Positions 24,325 through 37,401 of a stretch of 64,000 nt of DNA are shown here, piece by piece. The notes under the pieces are model-generated. The model was not told the DNA's origin and ran no database searches. It saw only the letters and a list, made by a program, of their open reading frames with translations. This DNA comes from Leucogyrophana mollusca (taxonomy: Eukaryota > Basidiomycota > Agaricomycetes > Boletales), in the NCBI GenBank assembly GCA_021014945.1, contig MU266430.1, positions 29,938-93,937 on the forward strand. Reading direction: 5' to 3'. Numbering within the stretch: position 1 is the stretch's first letter; the number at the start of each line of letters is the position of its first letter. The translations under genes and the position numbers were made by a program.

Positions 24325-25922
24325 TCATGTCGTCCGCCGATCCCTCCATCTTGTTTGCTCCCGTACCATCCTGAACACCTTCAAATGGCCCGCTACCTTT
24401 TTCCACAATCTCCGACGCCGCGCGGACTGAGGACCTTCTCCGGTCCACGGAACGATCCTATCGAGTTCGGGGAAAAGATCAAACAGGCGCACCGCAACCC
24501 CTTCCGAGTCGTTAATTAGCGAATTTCCGACATGAAGTTCGCGAACGGTATAATTTGGAGTAGCATTCCTCAGCTCCTCTAAACCTGAGGAGGTAAGCTT
24601 GGTAGCGTTGATTTCAAGGTGTAGGTGATGCAGTCTAGGGCATCTTTTAACGAGAGTTATGATTCCGTGAAATGTGATTTTCGACTTTGTCCGCCAGTGC
24701 CCTGCTCCTTCAAGATGCAAACTCTCCAACATCGGCCAGCTAATCGCCATGTCCGACAGCACATGGTCATCCAGCGAGAATGAATGAAACCACTTGAGTT
24801 CGAGAGTGCGCAAGTCACCGAAGCAGAACAAGGCCTGCACATGTTCGAGGGTAATGTCGGTGTTTCCGGGGCCATCTTGGTCCCAGATCTTGATGTGCTG
24901 CAAAGAGCGGTGGCCGCAATGTTGCGATAGAGCAACAAAAAGCCCTGGCATATCGCCCATGGGAGCTGAACTTAGAGCCATTTCGACCTTGCGAGGTGCA
25001 ATGTGCATATATTCCAGGAACTCTGTAATGGCTGTGGGGGCCGCACAGATCAAGCCGATGTTGCGTATATTGGGGAAAAGAGTGCCATGATGCACTCTCG
25101 CTGCGGGAAGAAACTCCGTCAATGAAAAGGGTGTGAGGTTAACCTCTAAATCTGCTAATGAGGGAAGCCGAAGGATGTGGCGCCATGCATTCTCTTCGAG
25201 TTCGAAGCATTGCAGATCCTCAAGGTGCTCGAGTCCGCACAGCGCCTGGGAGAATGCAGCAACACCAGCTTTATCATCGGCCACCGAGCCGCGATCAAAT
25301 TCGAGATGAAGGCTCTTGAGTTGTGGACACCTGTAACCCAACGTGGACAATAGGACAAGATGGTGGGTACCTAAATCTTCGACAAATTCGAGGCGGAGGT
25401 TGTGAAGAGAAGGTCCAACAAACAAAGTGATGAAGGGGATATTCTCATCGCAGTCATCGGACCAGAAAAAACATTTCAGATGCGGGAAAGGTGGCTTTGC
25501 ACCGCCAAGCAAAGAAAATATCTGGAGGACCTTTGGATCGATATTGCGGCTGGAGTTTTGCCCAGGGGGGTAGCACACCCAGGAAAGCGCGCGGACCCGA
25601 TGGCTGTATCTCAGGAAACGGGTCCTGTTTGCCTCAGTCAAACAAACTCCCTTGCCCCAGTGCTGGTAAGGTAGAAACCGACTCAACGTTCTCGCCGCAT
25701 CACTAGTTTGACAATACTCACCACTATTCCTCCTTCCTCAGCGCAAAATTCAGGCGGCAGGCATTTTATAAGGGGGAGGACGTTGTCCAGCTCGGCCCAC
25801 AGGGTATCCAAGGCAAGTGGGCAGAATGTACGACATGTCCTGGCCATGGCGGGCAGACTGCTTTTCTTCGAGTTTTCACAGATTATGTGAATGATTTCAG
25901 ACACCCGGAGTGCATGATGCAT
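24325..25922 (-). CDS. F-box/leucine-rich-repeat-like protein F2
   Basis: Paralogue of F1 and F3. Exon 1, 25722-25922 (201 nt, F-box module MHHALRVSEIIHII to KCLPPEFCAEEGGI), 59-nt intron 25663-25721 with acceptor TACCAG, exon 2, 24325-25662; 512 aa. The LRR-like part has LKSLHLEF, LEDLQCFELEE, LESLHLEG, LHHLHLEINA. An upstream in-frame extension to 26060 exists, but the ATG at 25922 matches the other copies. It is convergent with the dispersed repeat and sits in the duplicated segment shared with F3. Probable SCF adaptor; substrate unknown. Confidence 0.85.
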
Positions 25923-28299
25923 TCCTAAGTGAGGGTTGAAAGTTTGACGTTGAACGCGTTGAACTTTGGGCGTACAGTCAATCGCAAGACGTCCTCTGAC
26001 GAGTCCAGTTTGATAAGTCCAAGTTACATAAAATAGATAGCTGAAAATAAATGTATCCATGTGTTAATCGTATTTATCATAATTGTCGTTGTGGCTTGCG
26101 AGCTCGCAGTACAGATATTTCATCCCGATGGGCGCGAATCAAACCAAAGTGGGGCCGGGAGTCGACAACAGTGGGGTTGTGAATCAACGGAAGTGGAATT
26201 GTGAGTCTATGAAAACAACTTCTGCGGGCTTCCCCAGACCCTCACTTGAACCGCACGGGTTCCCCCAAGGGCTGACCGCATGTTAGCTGGACTCCCGGGT
26301 AAGATGGTACGTCTGACATTCAGTGCGACGTCGCCCACGCCTTGGACGTCCTCAGCTGCACGCCCTTGACATCATCAGAGCAACCACGATATAGCCATTG
26401 GCCGCTTGCCATGAGGTGCATCAGTTTCCAAGGTTAGATATCATCTTGAGACACCCTTGAGACATCGGCGAGCCCTCGGTCGTCAGTGGGTGCGGTAGGA
26501 TAAGGGCCACCGCGGACAACAATGTGACGCGGTGAGTCGCCCACGAATCGACGCGGTGGACTGGCCAAGAGTCAAGATAGCGGGGGCTGGGGGTGTGGGA
26601 GTCTCCGCCGTGTACTCTGCATGCCGGAGGTAAAAGAAGTATTGTTCGCACCACGAGAACGCCTTCCGTCCAGCTGCGAGGCGGTACTTACAAATGACTC
26701 TGCTGGTGCAGCGTGATCAACCCCCTCGCCCTGAGATGTACCTCCCCGTCTGCTACACGCCGAGTACGTCCCTCAAAGACCGGAACTCGAACGTCAACGA
26801 ATGCACGCTGTGATGGAACCAGCGCTTGACCTGGAACGGCGAGAGTCAAAATGTCCATCACGCCGACTCGCTGTCTCCTCCCCGATCTGTCGAGTACACA
26901 AGAGCGGTGGCGCATCCTTTGCACATGCTGTGTCCAATGCGAGCGCACCCACGGCGCATTGTCTAATGTGAATGCGCCCAGAGCGAAGGCCAGTCCAAGA
27001 AGAGCATAGTCGGCGGGCACCGACAAGAGTGAACAATCCTCCGGGACAAGCGTGCCAGCAGCATTTGACGGTCTTTCCCCGTCATATCCCGCAATGAATC
27101 TGCGCACCAAAGCTTGGAGCACGAAACTCTGTTCAATTTCGGGCTTACCCCCTTGTCCGCGTGATGCTGAGTTTCCTGTTGTGTTTCTTCGCGGTGCAGT
27201 GGCACTGTCGCTGTCGACGGGGGAAGCAGCATGCGCTCTAGCTGTGAAGGGCTGGGGACGGAGCAGCTGGGACCAGGACGTAGATTTGGAGCCAAGCGAA
27301 GGTATAGAATAAGTCGCGGACGTTCAGTCTCGGAAATCGAGGCCGCGCAGGGGAACAAGTCCAGAATCCCGGATGGCACCTTACGAAACCTGCCTGCGAA
27401 CCGTACCCAGCGCATACCAATCGTTCGTAGCACCCGAGATTCGTGGACTGTGTACCCCTTCCCTGGCAACACTTCCGGTGAATTCGATGGTGTGCGGCCA
27501 TGCGAACATGTGAGCGGACGCAGGATCAGCAAACGTTGGGTTTGTGCGCCGCACACATCACCCGTGCCCGTATCAAGTGATAAGGGGCGACGCAGTGAAA
27601 AGAGAGCTAAGCACCAGGCCAGGGTGCGGTGAGGAAGGGGGATGAGCGAGAACGATGTGGGGATGGTTAGTGGGAATGGCACGAGGAAATAGCGGACGAG
27701 GGGAGAGGGGGTGGCGAGCGAGAATAGGGAGTGGCGAGGAAGGACTATATAAGCCGGGAGAGATGGCAGGGAGTGGTTTGAGAGCAGACAGAGCGCGTGA
27801 GGTTCGGCGAAATAATACAGGGCTCTTTGACATGGAAAACGAGAGTTGGTTCTCTGGAACCACCCACAGGGAACAGTACGCGGGGAGGGAGCAGTATGCG
27901 GGAAGGGAGCAATATGCCAGAAGGGTGCAGTTCGTCGGGAGATTTCCGGAATATATGGAAACGCATTCACCCCCATTTGTGCTTGTGCTATTTACTCCAC
28001 ACCGACAGCCCTCCCCCACGTCAGACACCGCAACTTCTGCCCACGCCGTACCAGCAGCCTCTCCGTTCGCAGCCGATATCGGGGCATTGAATCTGACGGC
28101 TCTTGGCTATGCTGGCATTCCGTGTCTGTTGGCGGAATGGCGCGTGTTGGTGAGACGGGGGATACTGGTGGGGCAGTGCATGTTGGTCGGACACGACGAG
28201 ACAAGAACCGGACGCTGCTGAGGGGTAAATTTTCTACCACCAGAAAGCCATATCACATAAGACTTGATGATACATGGTGGAGCCTGAATCGACGGGGAC
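25923..28299. other. Gene-poor spacer
   Basis: 25923-26150 is the F2 upstream region, also present upstream of F3 (34235-34460). The rest is GC-rich with many overlapping, biased frames and no recognisable domain. G-rich stretches near 27630-27740 resemble those near 19250. Confidence 0.5.
27866..27935 (+). repeat. Short 18-bp tandem repeat
   Basis: Three to four diverged units of the form GGAGCAGTATGCGGGAAG. Period 18, so any overlapping frame gains a six-residue repeat; no gene is supported here. Confidence 0.6.
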
Positions 28300-29170
28300 G
28301 GCGATGCGGGAATCTGCCCGTGCGCCCGAGCATCGTGTTAGTTGGGGCACCTCATAATCCCAGCCGCACAGCGGGAGATAAAACCCCGCTCACGTAGGAT
28401 GGCTGTCGCTTTCACCGCCCACGGCCCTCCCCAACTGCTAGTATGCATGCATGTGCCTCAGAAGCTCGAACGAGTCCGAAACGCCGATGCTCCCCCAGAG
28501 TGAGATCTCCTCCGGTCTATCAACTACGGTGAAAGCGGCTCTCCCTGCTGATGCGCCAGTGTTTAATGCGGAGATCAAGAGAACATACGGAGAAAAGGTG
28601 GCCAGGAAAATGGGTGGATTGAATATCGCAATTCACCGAGGAGTTATCGAAGAAGGCCACGCTGATAGGACCAACACCCGAAGAGTAGAGGTGGCGGGCA
28701 TCGACAAGAGCGGAAGGTCCCTACCAGCGTGCCGCCCTGGCCCCTTTCTTGGTATCCACTGTAGTCCACATGCCAAATCTTGAAGCGCTGCGTTCAAGTC
28801 CCTTCTCATCGGCATGAATTCCCGCGCGTTTGTCGGTGATGGATGCGCCGCAGTCAATAACGCCACCCTCGCCCGATACCTTCATCGCCGACCTATACGA
28901 TGGACATATTCTTGGAAACAGCGATAGCGAGCGAGGGCATGCCGGGAAACAAGAGTACCGGTGGGTAGGCGTCCTGCAGATCAAGCGTTCAGTAATAAGT
29001 AGGGTGTATTATTTGGAAATGTCCACTGAGCCTGGAACTCGGCCATCGCAAGAGGAGAGGCTGCGGCAGTGTATCCATGTACCGAACACTGACGGGTAGG
29101 GCTAGCGTGTCGGGATCGTCCCAATGTGGCCGGCGTGGTGATATAACAGTTGAGGCGGTAATACGACAGG
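28300..29170 (-). repeat. Inverted-copy block, partner of 15720-16465
   Basis: Reverse-complement match to the block at 15720-16465. A plus-strand frame (28451-28783) contains NAEIKRTYGEKVARKMGG and NIAIHRG, corresponding to NVEIERACGGKVVGQM and NVAIRRG in the partner. The remnant is better preserved here but has no recognised family. It abuts the third dispersed repeat at about 29230. Confidence 0.7.
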
Positions 29171-29229
29171 TGTGGTGGCGAGCGGATTCTGAGGGCCCCA
29201 TAGCTATGGATCTGGGTGGGGGGCTTGAA

Positions 29230-32200
29230 CAATCCGATGAAAATTGAGGGGCGTCTTAACGCACACGCGACCCGGTCGGCGAATTGCAAGTGCATCAAGA
29301 CACCAATTATCGACTGGTCCCCATCGTCGTCAAAGTGTCATCGCCATGGCACACACATCCTTCATCCCCCCGGACTTTAGAAGAGTTCACGCGGTGATGA
29401 GAATCGACGGGCGTCTTGATGCACGCGCGATGCGGACGGCGTATTGCAAGCGCATCAAGACACTAGTTGATTGTGAGGATCATCGATGGTGAAAGAAAAT
29501 GTGGAGGGAGTCATGTTGACATACATTATGTAATCCGGACGCACGCCCTGATCACGTGCCTTGCTTTCTCTTTTCTGCGACGTTGAGGTGAATTATCGAC
29601 CAACGCAGACGAGGGAATGCCAAAGGTAAGCCCACCTTTAAGACCCTATTGTTGATCTGTGTGGCGGGGGAATTAGAGCTACGCGTGGTGGCACGGAAAC
29701 TGTGGGGCGTGGGGCACAGGAGTTGTGCATCTCCAGACGAGAGAAGAATCTCACAAGTACTATCCAAGTCCTCCCCTGACGTGTTCCGGAGCCGGGATGG
29801 GCACTCACAGCCAGTGCTTTGGGGCGGGCGCCTGGGACCCGAAAGCTGGAGCTAAAGTGCATGCAGGATAGACTGCCAGAGATGTATCTAAATTTTCACT
29901 CGCTCTGGTGTTACTTCACAGGCATCCTCGCCTCTCTCACCGTCCGCAGACCTGCTCTCCCTTGCCGGGCACGCATGTACACCGCACGATCAGGCATCTG
30001 TCCCGCACACATACATGTCTACCTCGCACGAACGGACATCTGGCCCCCCGCCGAACACGTATTCAATGCGCCTGAACCTACACAGCGTGGGGAAGGATAC
30101 CGGGGGCGCAGACTCGATTTATCGTGCCTCCCCGGCCGCCACCGCACACACTCAAGCCGGATCACCTGCGACACGCTGGCTCAAGCCACTACGTAAGTTG
30201 AGAGTCGGCTTAAGGATCCACCACGCCAGCCCACAACCGCGCCGTTTCCAGCGTCCACGCATGGCGCAGCGCCCCAGATTATGATATGGCCAGTGGGAAT
30301 AATATCATCAGTCCACCGTCCTGTCCTGCCTTTCCCTTTGCAGAGGCTTTCTTTGCTCTCCTTTTCATAGCGCGTCGACACTCTTTTTACTTCTCTTTCC
30401 ATTTCGTGGCTCGGACGCCTTTTCAAGGCGCGCTGGCACTTCCTTTGCTCCCTATTTCATGCTACGCGACCATTTCCTCTCTACCCTCCCCACAAGTACC
30501 TCCCTGCCTTATCCCAGATCGAGGCCCATCTCGTCACATCTCAGGATAGGGATGCATTTGCCCTATGTTCCCCTTTCCCTTTGGCCGTCTCCGTATTCGT
30601 TCCCACTCTGCACATTCCCGCTTCCACTACGCCCGCCCGCCCAAGTTCGTTCCTGTCCTGTCTAGTGACGTGACGGCGCCCTCATGACGTGTCCCCGCCG
30701 ACAAAGTGCACGCGACGGCCCCAGACTGCATGCGGCGGTCGCCCGGCGGAGTGTATGTGACAGCCCCCAGCAGAGTGCAAGCGACGGATCGCGAGTGTAC
30801 AATTAAGACCTACATACTGGTATTCCACATTCGTCGTCGCATAACACACAGCATCATCGTCCCCCCGTTCACGTCCAATCGAGATCCCGCCTCGTCTACT
30901 CACGACCTTACTTATCACCGCATTGGCCTTGAACCATTCCATGACTCCAGCCTTTGCATCATTCCCCAATCCCAGCCTCCGAGCTATCCTGTCACGCCGG
31001 CCTTCATGCTATCCCATGACACCAGCCTTTGTACTCTCACATCGCGCCAGCCTTTGCACCATTCCATCACACCATGCTGCGCGAGCAAATCGAAGCGTTC
31101 ATCCCCTCCAGCTGACATCACACTTTAGGTGTTGGATGCACGTCGCCCGCCCAGCCTGTTCAGACAGCCGTTCCTGTGGCCTGGAAAAATGCAGGTAGAC
31201 CGTCCCTAGGCCTTTCGCTCTCGTTACTACCAGGGGCACCTTACTTCGCGGTTCTGCGGACGTTGACCCTCGCCGTTCTCAGCATCCACTCTCATCGTTC
31301 TCGGAACACACTTGCGGTTTTCAGAAAATACTCCCGCCCCTTGATCATCTTCCTCGTACTACTCGACCAGCGCCCGTCATGATCAATAGAATGGATTCGA
31401 CTCGAGGTGTCTTGCGTGTGGGTATCATCATCGGTAGGCCTCCTGTCGTCGCTTTGCGGTGGTCCAAGTAACTGTTCAAAATCAACCGCGCTCCCGTCCC
31501 ACTAACGTCCTCACCCTCCCACTAATTTAATCGGCCCGATTGCCTCGATCTCAAGTACTTGCAGTAATAGTGCTATTGACCGCCTCACCCACCGTTGTCC
31601 AGCTCGTCGTCCAGCCAAGGAAGTTGCGCGCCTGGAACAAGTGGTCGGGGTGGCGGGTTTGGCAGGAGCAGACGTTGTGGGCTTGGAGACAAGGGTATGA
31701 ATGCAAGCGGCATCGCGCATTCCATTCAGAACCGGCTAGTACCCCCCGACGTATTACTGCCCTCCACAGGAGGGGTTACATGCAGGCGCGGCCAAGCCCA
31801 GGCGGCTCTAGTACTGATTTTTCAAGTCCTCGCCGGTCCCACCATATCAATTCGCAGGAAACCCGTGTCAACTTAAATCTGTGGCCTGCCCATCACACTA
31901 GCCCGTTGTCCCCTACCCTATACCACGTTCGCTCGCGTCCTCGAGAACTCGCTGGTATCTCAATATTGTATCTAACCATGGCAGCGCTGCGGAGGAGCGT
32001 GACCGCAAGGCGCCTCACGCTCGCACGGTTCGCAAGGGCCAATCGCAGACCCGCTCACGCGTTATTCACGGCCACCGCATCGGCGACCTTCCCAGAAGCT
32101 GTGCACATGGTGTGCCATTACCAGATTGTGATCGCTCCACCAAAAGACGATGCCGCACCCAGCAATCCAGCGTATACGCCTCCCCAGCTCACAGCCTAAC

Positions 32201-32613
32201 CGTATGTTTTTGGTTCCTGGAGGTACCTGATCCAACCCCTCTCACATCATGCAACATATCACGCTAGATCTCGCACGAACATCGGAGGGGACCCCAGAAC
32301 GCACGGGGGCGATGAGCAAGATTGAATGCCGCCTTCGCAAGTATAGTAGTAGGTACAATAGGTGTCGAGGCCTGCTCACTGACGCCCATTCGATGCCCAT
32401 CTACCTGAACTGCTCGTACACGATGTTAACTGATTGAAGCCCGCTCACTTATGCAAATTCAATGTCAGTATGTCTTAGTTGCTTGAACAGCATGAATTGC
32501 CACCATCTGGATCAGACAAATTGACACAAGTTCAGATCTTCAGGCGTCAGAAGCTCGCCGAGCAACAGAACTCACCACCAACTGGGTAGACACTTGACAG
32601 CTCGATCAAGCTC
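29230..32613 (+). repeat. Dispersed/segmental repeat, copy c
   Basis: It starts with two sub-copies of the GGCGTCTT..ACGCAC / CATCAAGACAC motif (29250-29310 and 29410-29470). From about 30490 it follows copy b to the F-box gene. 29540-30490 is specific to this copy. No transposon protein seen. Confidence 0.75.
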
Positions 32614-34234
32614 TCATGTGGTGTGCCGATCCCTCCATCTTGTTTGCTCTCGCACCATCCTAAACAGCTTCAGATGGCCCTCTACCTGTTTCCACAATTC
32701 TTGACGCCTCTCAATCAGATGGCCTTCTTCGGACAGTGCCGAGCGTGTAGCAATCCTGTCAAGCTTGGGGAAGAGATCAAACAAGCGCAGCGCGACCTCT
32801 TCCGGGTTGTCGAGTAGCGAATCTCCAACACCAAGGGAGCGAAGGGCACGATTTGGAGTGACACGCCTCAGCTCTTGCGGACTAGAAGAGGCGAGGTCGG
32901 TGGCGTCGATTTCGATGTGTAAGTATTCAAGTCTAGGACATCTTTCAACGAGAGTGACGATTCCCCGAAATGTGATGTTCGACGGTGCGTGCCGGTGCCC
33001 CAGTGGTTCTGCTAAAAGGCGTAATCTCTCCAATATTGGCCAGCTCATTGCCATCTCCGACAGTGCATGGTCATCCAGCGAGAATGAGCGGAACAATATG
33101 AGGTCGAGAATCCGCAAAGCGGCAAAGCAGAACAAAGGCTGGACATGTTGGAGGGCTATGACGGGTTCGTTGTCAACATCTACAACTTCGTTCCAGATCT
33201 TGATATGCTGCAAAGAGCAGCGGTCGCAATGTTGTGCAAGAGCAATAAAAAGACCTGGCATTTCACCCGTGGGAACTGAACTGAGACTGATCTCGACCTT
33301 GCGAGGTGCTATGTGCATGCACTCCAGGAACTCTGTGACAACTGTGGGGGCTGTACACATCAAGCCAATGTTGCGTATGTTGGGGAAAAGGGCTCCACGG
33401 TGTGCTTTTGCTGCGGGAAGAAATTCCGACAATGAAGATGATGTGAGCTGAACTTCCAAATCTGCTAATGATGAGAGATGGAGGATGTGGCGCCATGCAT
33501 TCCCTTTGAGTTCGAAGCATTGCAGACGCTCAAGGTGCTGAAATCCACACAGTGCTTGGGATATTGTAGCAACAGTAGCTGCATGATGATCCCAAGCTTT
33601 GAACCACTTTCCGAGACGAAGGCTCTTGAGTTGTGGACAGTTGCAGCCCAACGTCGATAAGAATATGAGCTGGCGGGTACTGGGGGGATTAGAAAATTCG
33701 GCATGGAGATCAAGGAGAGAAGATCCGATGAACAAGCTGATGAAAGAAAAAATCTCCCCGCCATCGCCTGACCACTGGAGCGATTTCAGATGTGGGAATG
33801 GGGACTTCGTACCACCAACCAAGGAGAATAACTGGAAGACCGTTGGATCGATACTGCGTTCAGGGATGATCCCGAAGGGGGAGAACGCCAAGGAGAGCGA
33901 CCGGACTCGATGGCTGTATTTGAAGAAGTTGGTCCTGTCTGCCTCGGTCAGACGAACTCCCACACCCCAGCGCTGGTAAGGTACAATACAACTCAATGGT
34001 CTTGCTACATGGAACCGACTCGACAATACTTACCAGTGTGCCTCCTTCCTCGGTGCAAAATTCAGGCGGTAAGCATTTGATAAGGGGCAGTACACTGTAT
34101 AACTCTGCCCACAGGATATCCAAGGCAAGTGGGCAGAACGTGCGACATGTCCTGGCCAGGGCAGACAGACTGGTTTTCTTTGAGTCTTCACAGATTATGC
34201 GAATGATTTCAGACACCCGCAGCGCGCGATGCAT
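32614..34234 (-). CDS. F-box/leucine-rich-repeat-like protein F3
   Basis: Exon 1, 34034-34234 (F-box module MHRALRVSEIIRII..LIKCLPPEFC), 61-nt intron 33973-34033 (GTAAGT to TACCAG), exon 2, 32614-33972; 519 aa. LRR-like segments include LKSLRLGK, LERLQCFELK, LERLRLLAE, LEYLHIEIDA. It is closest to F2 by eye, and both genes plus their flanks belong to one duplicated segment. Reading frame intact. Probable SCF ubiquitin-ligase adaptor, target unknown. Confidence 0.86.
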
Positions 34235-34701
34235 TCCTAAGTGGCGGTTGACAGTTTGCTGTTGAACACGTTGAACTTTGCGCGTACAGCTACCCGCAAG
34301 TCGCGACACGTCCTCTGACAAGCCCAACTTGATCAGTTCATGTTTAAATAGATAACCGAAAATAAATAGCCATGTGTTGATCGTATCGATCCGAATCGTT
34401 GTTGCGGCTTGCGGGCTCGCAATATAGATATACCACCCCGGTGGGCACGTATAGTACTGTGTCGTACCCACATGAACGCAGTCCCGACCCGACTTCGTAA
34501 TAATACCAAATGCCTGTACCCATCTGTTAGCCTTGCTCACCTCCAAGCCCAGGATCTGTTCGATCGTGAAATTTGTGGGAGGGCTTCTGTGATTCTCAGT
34601 CATCGAGGAACTCCAAACTGGTAAGAAGACCCAAGGGCAAGCTTCACGCCCCGCCCTCAGCAACTGCAACTGTTACGACTGGAGTCGTCAATACCAATGT
34701 T
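34235..34701. other. Intergenic
   Basis: The first about 225 bases match the F2 upstream region (25923-26150) and contain the shared promoter of the pair. The remainder to the MFS stop codon has no recognised feature. Confidence 0.5.
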
Positions 34702-36788
34702 TCAACCCTCGTGCGCGCTCGACGAGATCCGGTATCTATCAGAGTCTTTGATCAAGAACAGGACAGACGCCCCAAATATCACGAACACCTATAACCCCAT
34801 GGACGTTCAGCACTCGTACGTCGGCAAAAGATTGAGGGGGACACAATGGGCGCTAAACATTGAACAGGCACGTACCGCATGCACGTAAAAGACAAGCTGC
34901 GGGAACGTTGTGATCGTTCTATGCCAGCCCGCGGTACTTGAGTGACCACGTCAGAGGAATACGAGCACGACTCACGCTGTGAGGACCGTTCCCATAATGA
35001 GCGGAGACAGGACGGCGCCCACACTCGAAACCATTTCCACTGCGGCGAGTGCTTCCCCTGCAGGAGAGTATCAGACAGGATGGAATTTGCCTAGACATAG
35101 ACGCACCTTGTTTCAGTGGAGCCACAGACGCTGCAACTACACTTCTGAAGACAGGTGTGTGGGCGGTGCTGAGGCCAACACACACGGCAGCTAAGAAGCG
35201 ACAAACACCAGTACTCCAGATGTGACGCAACACAGTGGACAAGGGAACATGACGCACCGAAGAGTTGCCACGGGAGCGTAGTGGCTGCACCTGCGAAGAT
35301 CACCGCGAGAGCTGCGATGACCCACGACGCGGAGGTGATATGGAGTTCAAGGTGTTCTGAGGTTTCCGGAGTCTTCGAGTCCGTGTCGTCATTCGGTTCT
35401 TCGCTAGAAAATGTGGTCGATCGACTTTGGATGTAGTAAGGTTGAATATAGCGAACTAGCGACGGAATTACGATCGTCAGCGTGAACATGCTGCTCAAGA
35501 AGAGCGTAGTGAGGATGTATCCAGTCTATATCCAATAAGTACAAATAATGATTGAGGAGGGTAAACAAGCACTCGCCTGTGCTGGGGTGTAAGCGTACTT
35601 GGCGGTATAGTAAAGAACGATGGCCACCGGCGCATAGCGACTCCCAATTTGCGTGATGAGGACATGGACAGCGCAGTACGCAAGACGCCAGCTCCGCCCC
35701 CCGTCTGGCTTCCACCCCGGAATGAGCTGCTTCAGAGGCTCAAATATCAACGCCAGTGACACCATATAGCGATGGGGATGCGAGCTGCTGGCTGCACTCT
35801 GGGCGAGGCGTTGGCGGCGGAGCTCGTCACGCTTTTCTTCCGGAAATGATTCCGGGAGGACCGTAAAGACGTAAAGACAGGAGACTGCCAGCATAGCGGC
35901 GGCTACAATGTAAACCAGGATAGGCTCATCTGATCGCGTTGTTATGAGGCCACCAAGGGTATACGAGAGAGCGCCACCTTCAAGTTAGTCATCGTTAGCC
36001 CAGAATAGCTGGAGAGGGTGTTTAGGCTTTACCCAATGCGCACCAGCCACTGATTGCGCTCAGGGCAGCCGTCCTGTGTCCGGGAGAGTGATCAATGAAT
36101 ATATGCATTTAAAACGTTCAAGATTTTCAACCTGCCTTTCCCCGACCGATACTACATCGACGACGTACGTGTTGACGATGAAGATTGTGACCAAAGAGCT
36201 AGACAATGACTGGAGAATTACTGACACGGTCAATACCGCCGCTTCGGTCCTGGCTGGGACGAAGATCGAAGCGATAAGTAGTGCATATCCAGCGATTGCG
36301 AGTGAGAACACGGCCAACAAAGTGGGTCTCCTCCCATAACGAGAAGCGAACAAGCTGGCTGCACTACAGCCAACCATGCCTACGACTATAAGCGGACGCA
36401 AATCACAGAAGAAAAGGCACTGACTTCCGGTCCCTTCAACAATCTCGAGGACAGTGATGGCTGCTGCGTAGTTTTGCTCTATCGCAGAGTTCGCGCACAG
36501 CGCGTCAGGGATCCGACCATTGACTGGTAGGCTCTCAGGATCATTCAACTCGTACCAAAGCCGACACACGAGCCTCTGTAGTATCTGGAGTAGAGTTGTA
36601 GAAGGAAGCTGGCCAGAAAGGCGAGTCGCAATAGCAATTGGGATGAGGAGAGTCGCTGGCGGAAATCTTGTTCCTATCCATGGAAAGCCTTGAGCCCGAA
36701 GGGATCCACCATCAGGACGAGACTGAGATCGAAGCAACGGGACCTGTTCGGAGCGCACAGAGGTCGAAAGCCCAGGCATCTTGCTCAT
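34702..36788 (-). CDS. Major facilitator superfamily transporter
   Basis: Nine exons (36425-36788, 36136-36385, 36033-36073, 35577-35977, 35258-35525, 35107-35190, 34976-35057, 34876-34918, 34702-34788) sum to 1620 nt, 539 aa. The MFS signature between TM2 and TM3 is ASLFASRYGRRPTLL. A long polar central loop (PEEKRDELRRQR) separates the two six-helix halves, and late helices include GAVLSPLIMGTVLTA and VFVIFGASVLFLI. Substrate not predictable; fungal MFS proteins of this general form carry drugs, sugars or metabolites. Two introns appear to start with GC (donors at 36135 and 35576). Start chosen at MSKMPGL; an upstream in-frame ATG at 36836 is possible. Confidence 0.88.
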
Positions 36789-37401
36789 TGTAGTGGGGGA
36801 ACGAATATGATGGGTATTGGTATGGGAAGCGACCACAATCGGGCTGATAAGGCATTGGCCGGGGACCCATCAGTTTTAGAAGTACAGGTTGATGCTTGGA
36901 TTTGTGTGATTTTGTGACACATTGGTGCAAATCCAGATCGACACCAACACGGCTATAATGCGGTGAACTGGTGTTGTTCGTTTGACCACCTGCTTGAGTT
37001 GTTGTTGGGCTCGACGGCCGCCCGATAGCAGTGATGAGTTTTCATGTCGCCAAACCAGATTAACCCGGGGAAAAGTGAGATAGGAGCACGTGACAATTCG
37101 AGAGTTGGAGGAAACTCAGAATCGGAACCTGTCTTGTTCGAAACAAGTTCAGGATCAGAAATCATGGTTAGGAACAATTACATTATCTTACAGGCCTTAT
37201 CCTGGTGAGTAAATTATGAAGTCGCGTCTGCCGAGTTAGAAGTGACCGGAGTCCTGTCAGTTGTGCATTTAACTCAGTGCGGAGGTCGTTGAGTCCAACA
37301 CCCCACCTTCAACGATATTAATCTGCCCCAAAGCCGTACAGTGCTCAGATCCAGAGCCCAAGCAAAATTGATACAAACTCACAGCTGCTTGTATCAAATA
37401 A
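36789..37401. other. Divergent intergenic region
   Basis: 0.6 kb between the divergently transcribed MFS gene and F-box gene F4. No conserved element was recognised; only short frames. Confidence 0.45.

Noticed and set aside
26963..27976. 337-aa minus-strand open frame
   Set aside because: Composition is low-complexity (Pro/Leu/Ser-rich from GC-skewed repeats). There is no domain, the opposite strand is equally open, and related DNA near 19.3 kb is not open in the same frame.
34034..34234. Apparent frameshift between the F-box exon and LRR exon of F1-F3
   Set aside because: It vanishes when the downstream TACCAG acceptor is used; phase 0 is then kept in all three genes with a normal 59-61 nt intron.
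35091..35250. Break in the MFS gene around 35191-35257
   Set aside because: A normal 67-nt intron (GTGCGT to TCTTAG) resolves it and restores AAVCVGLSTAH in frame.
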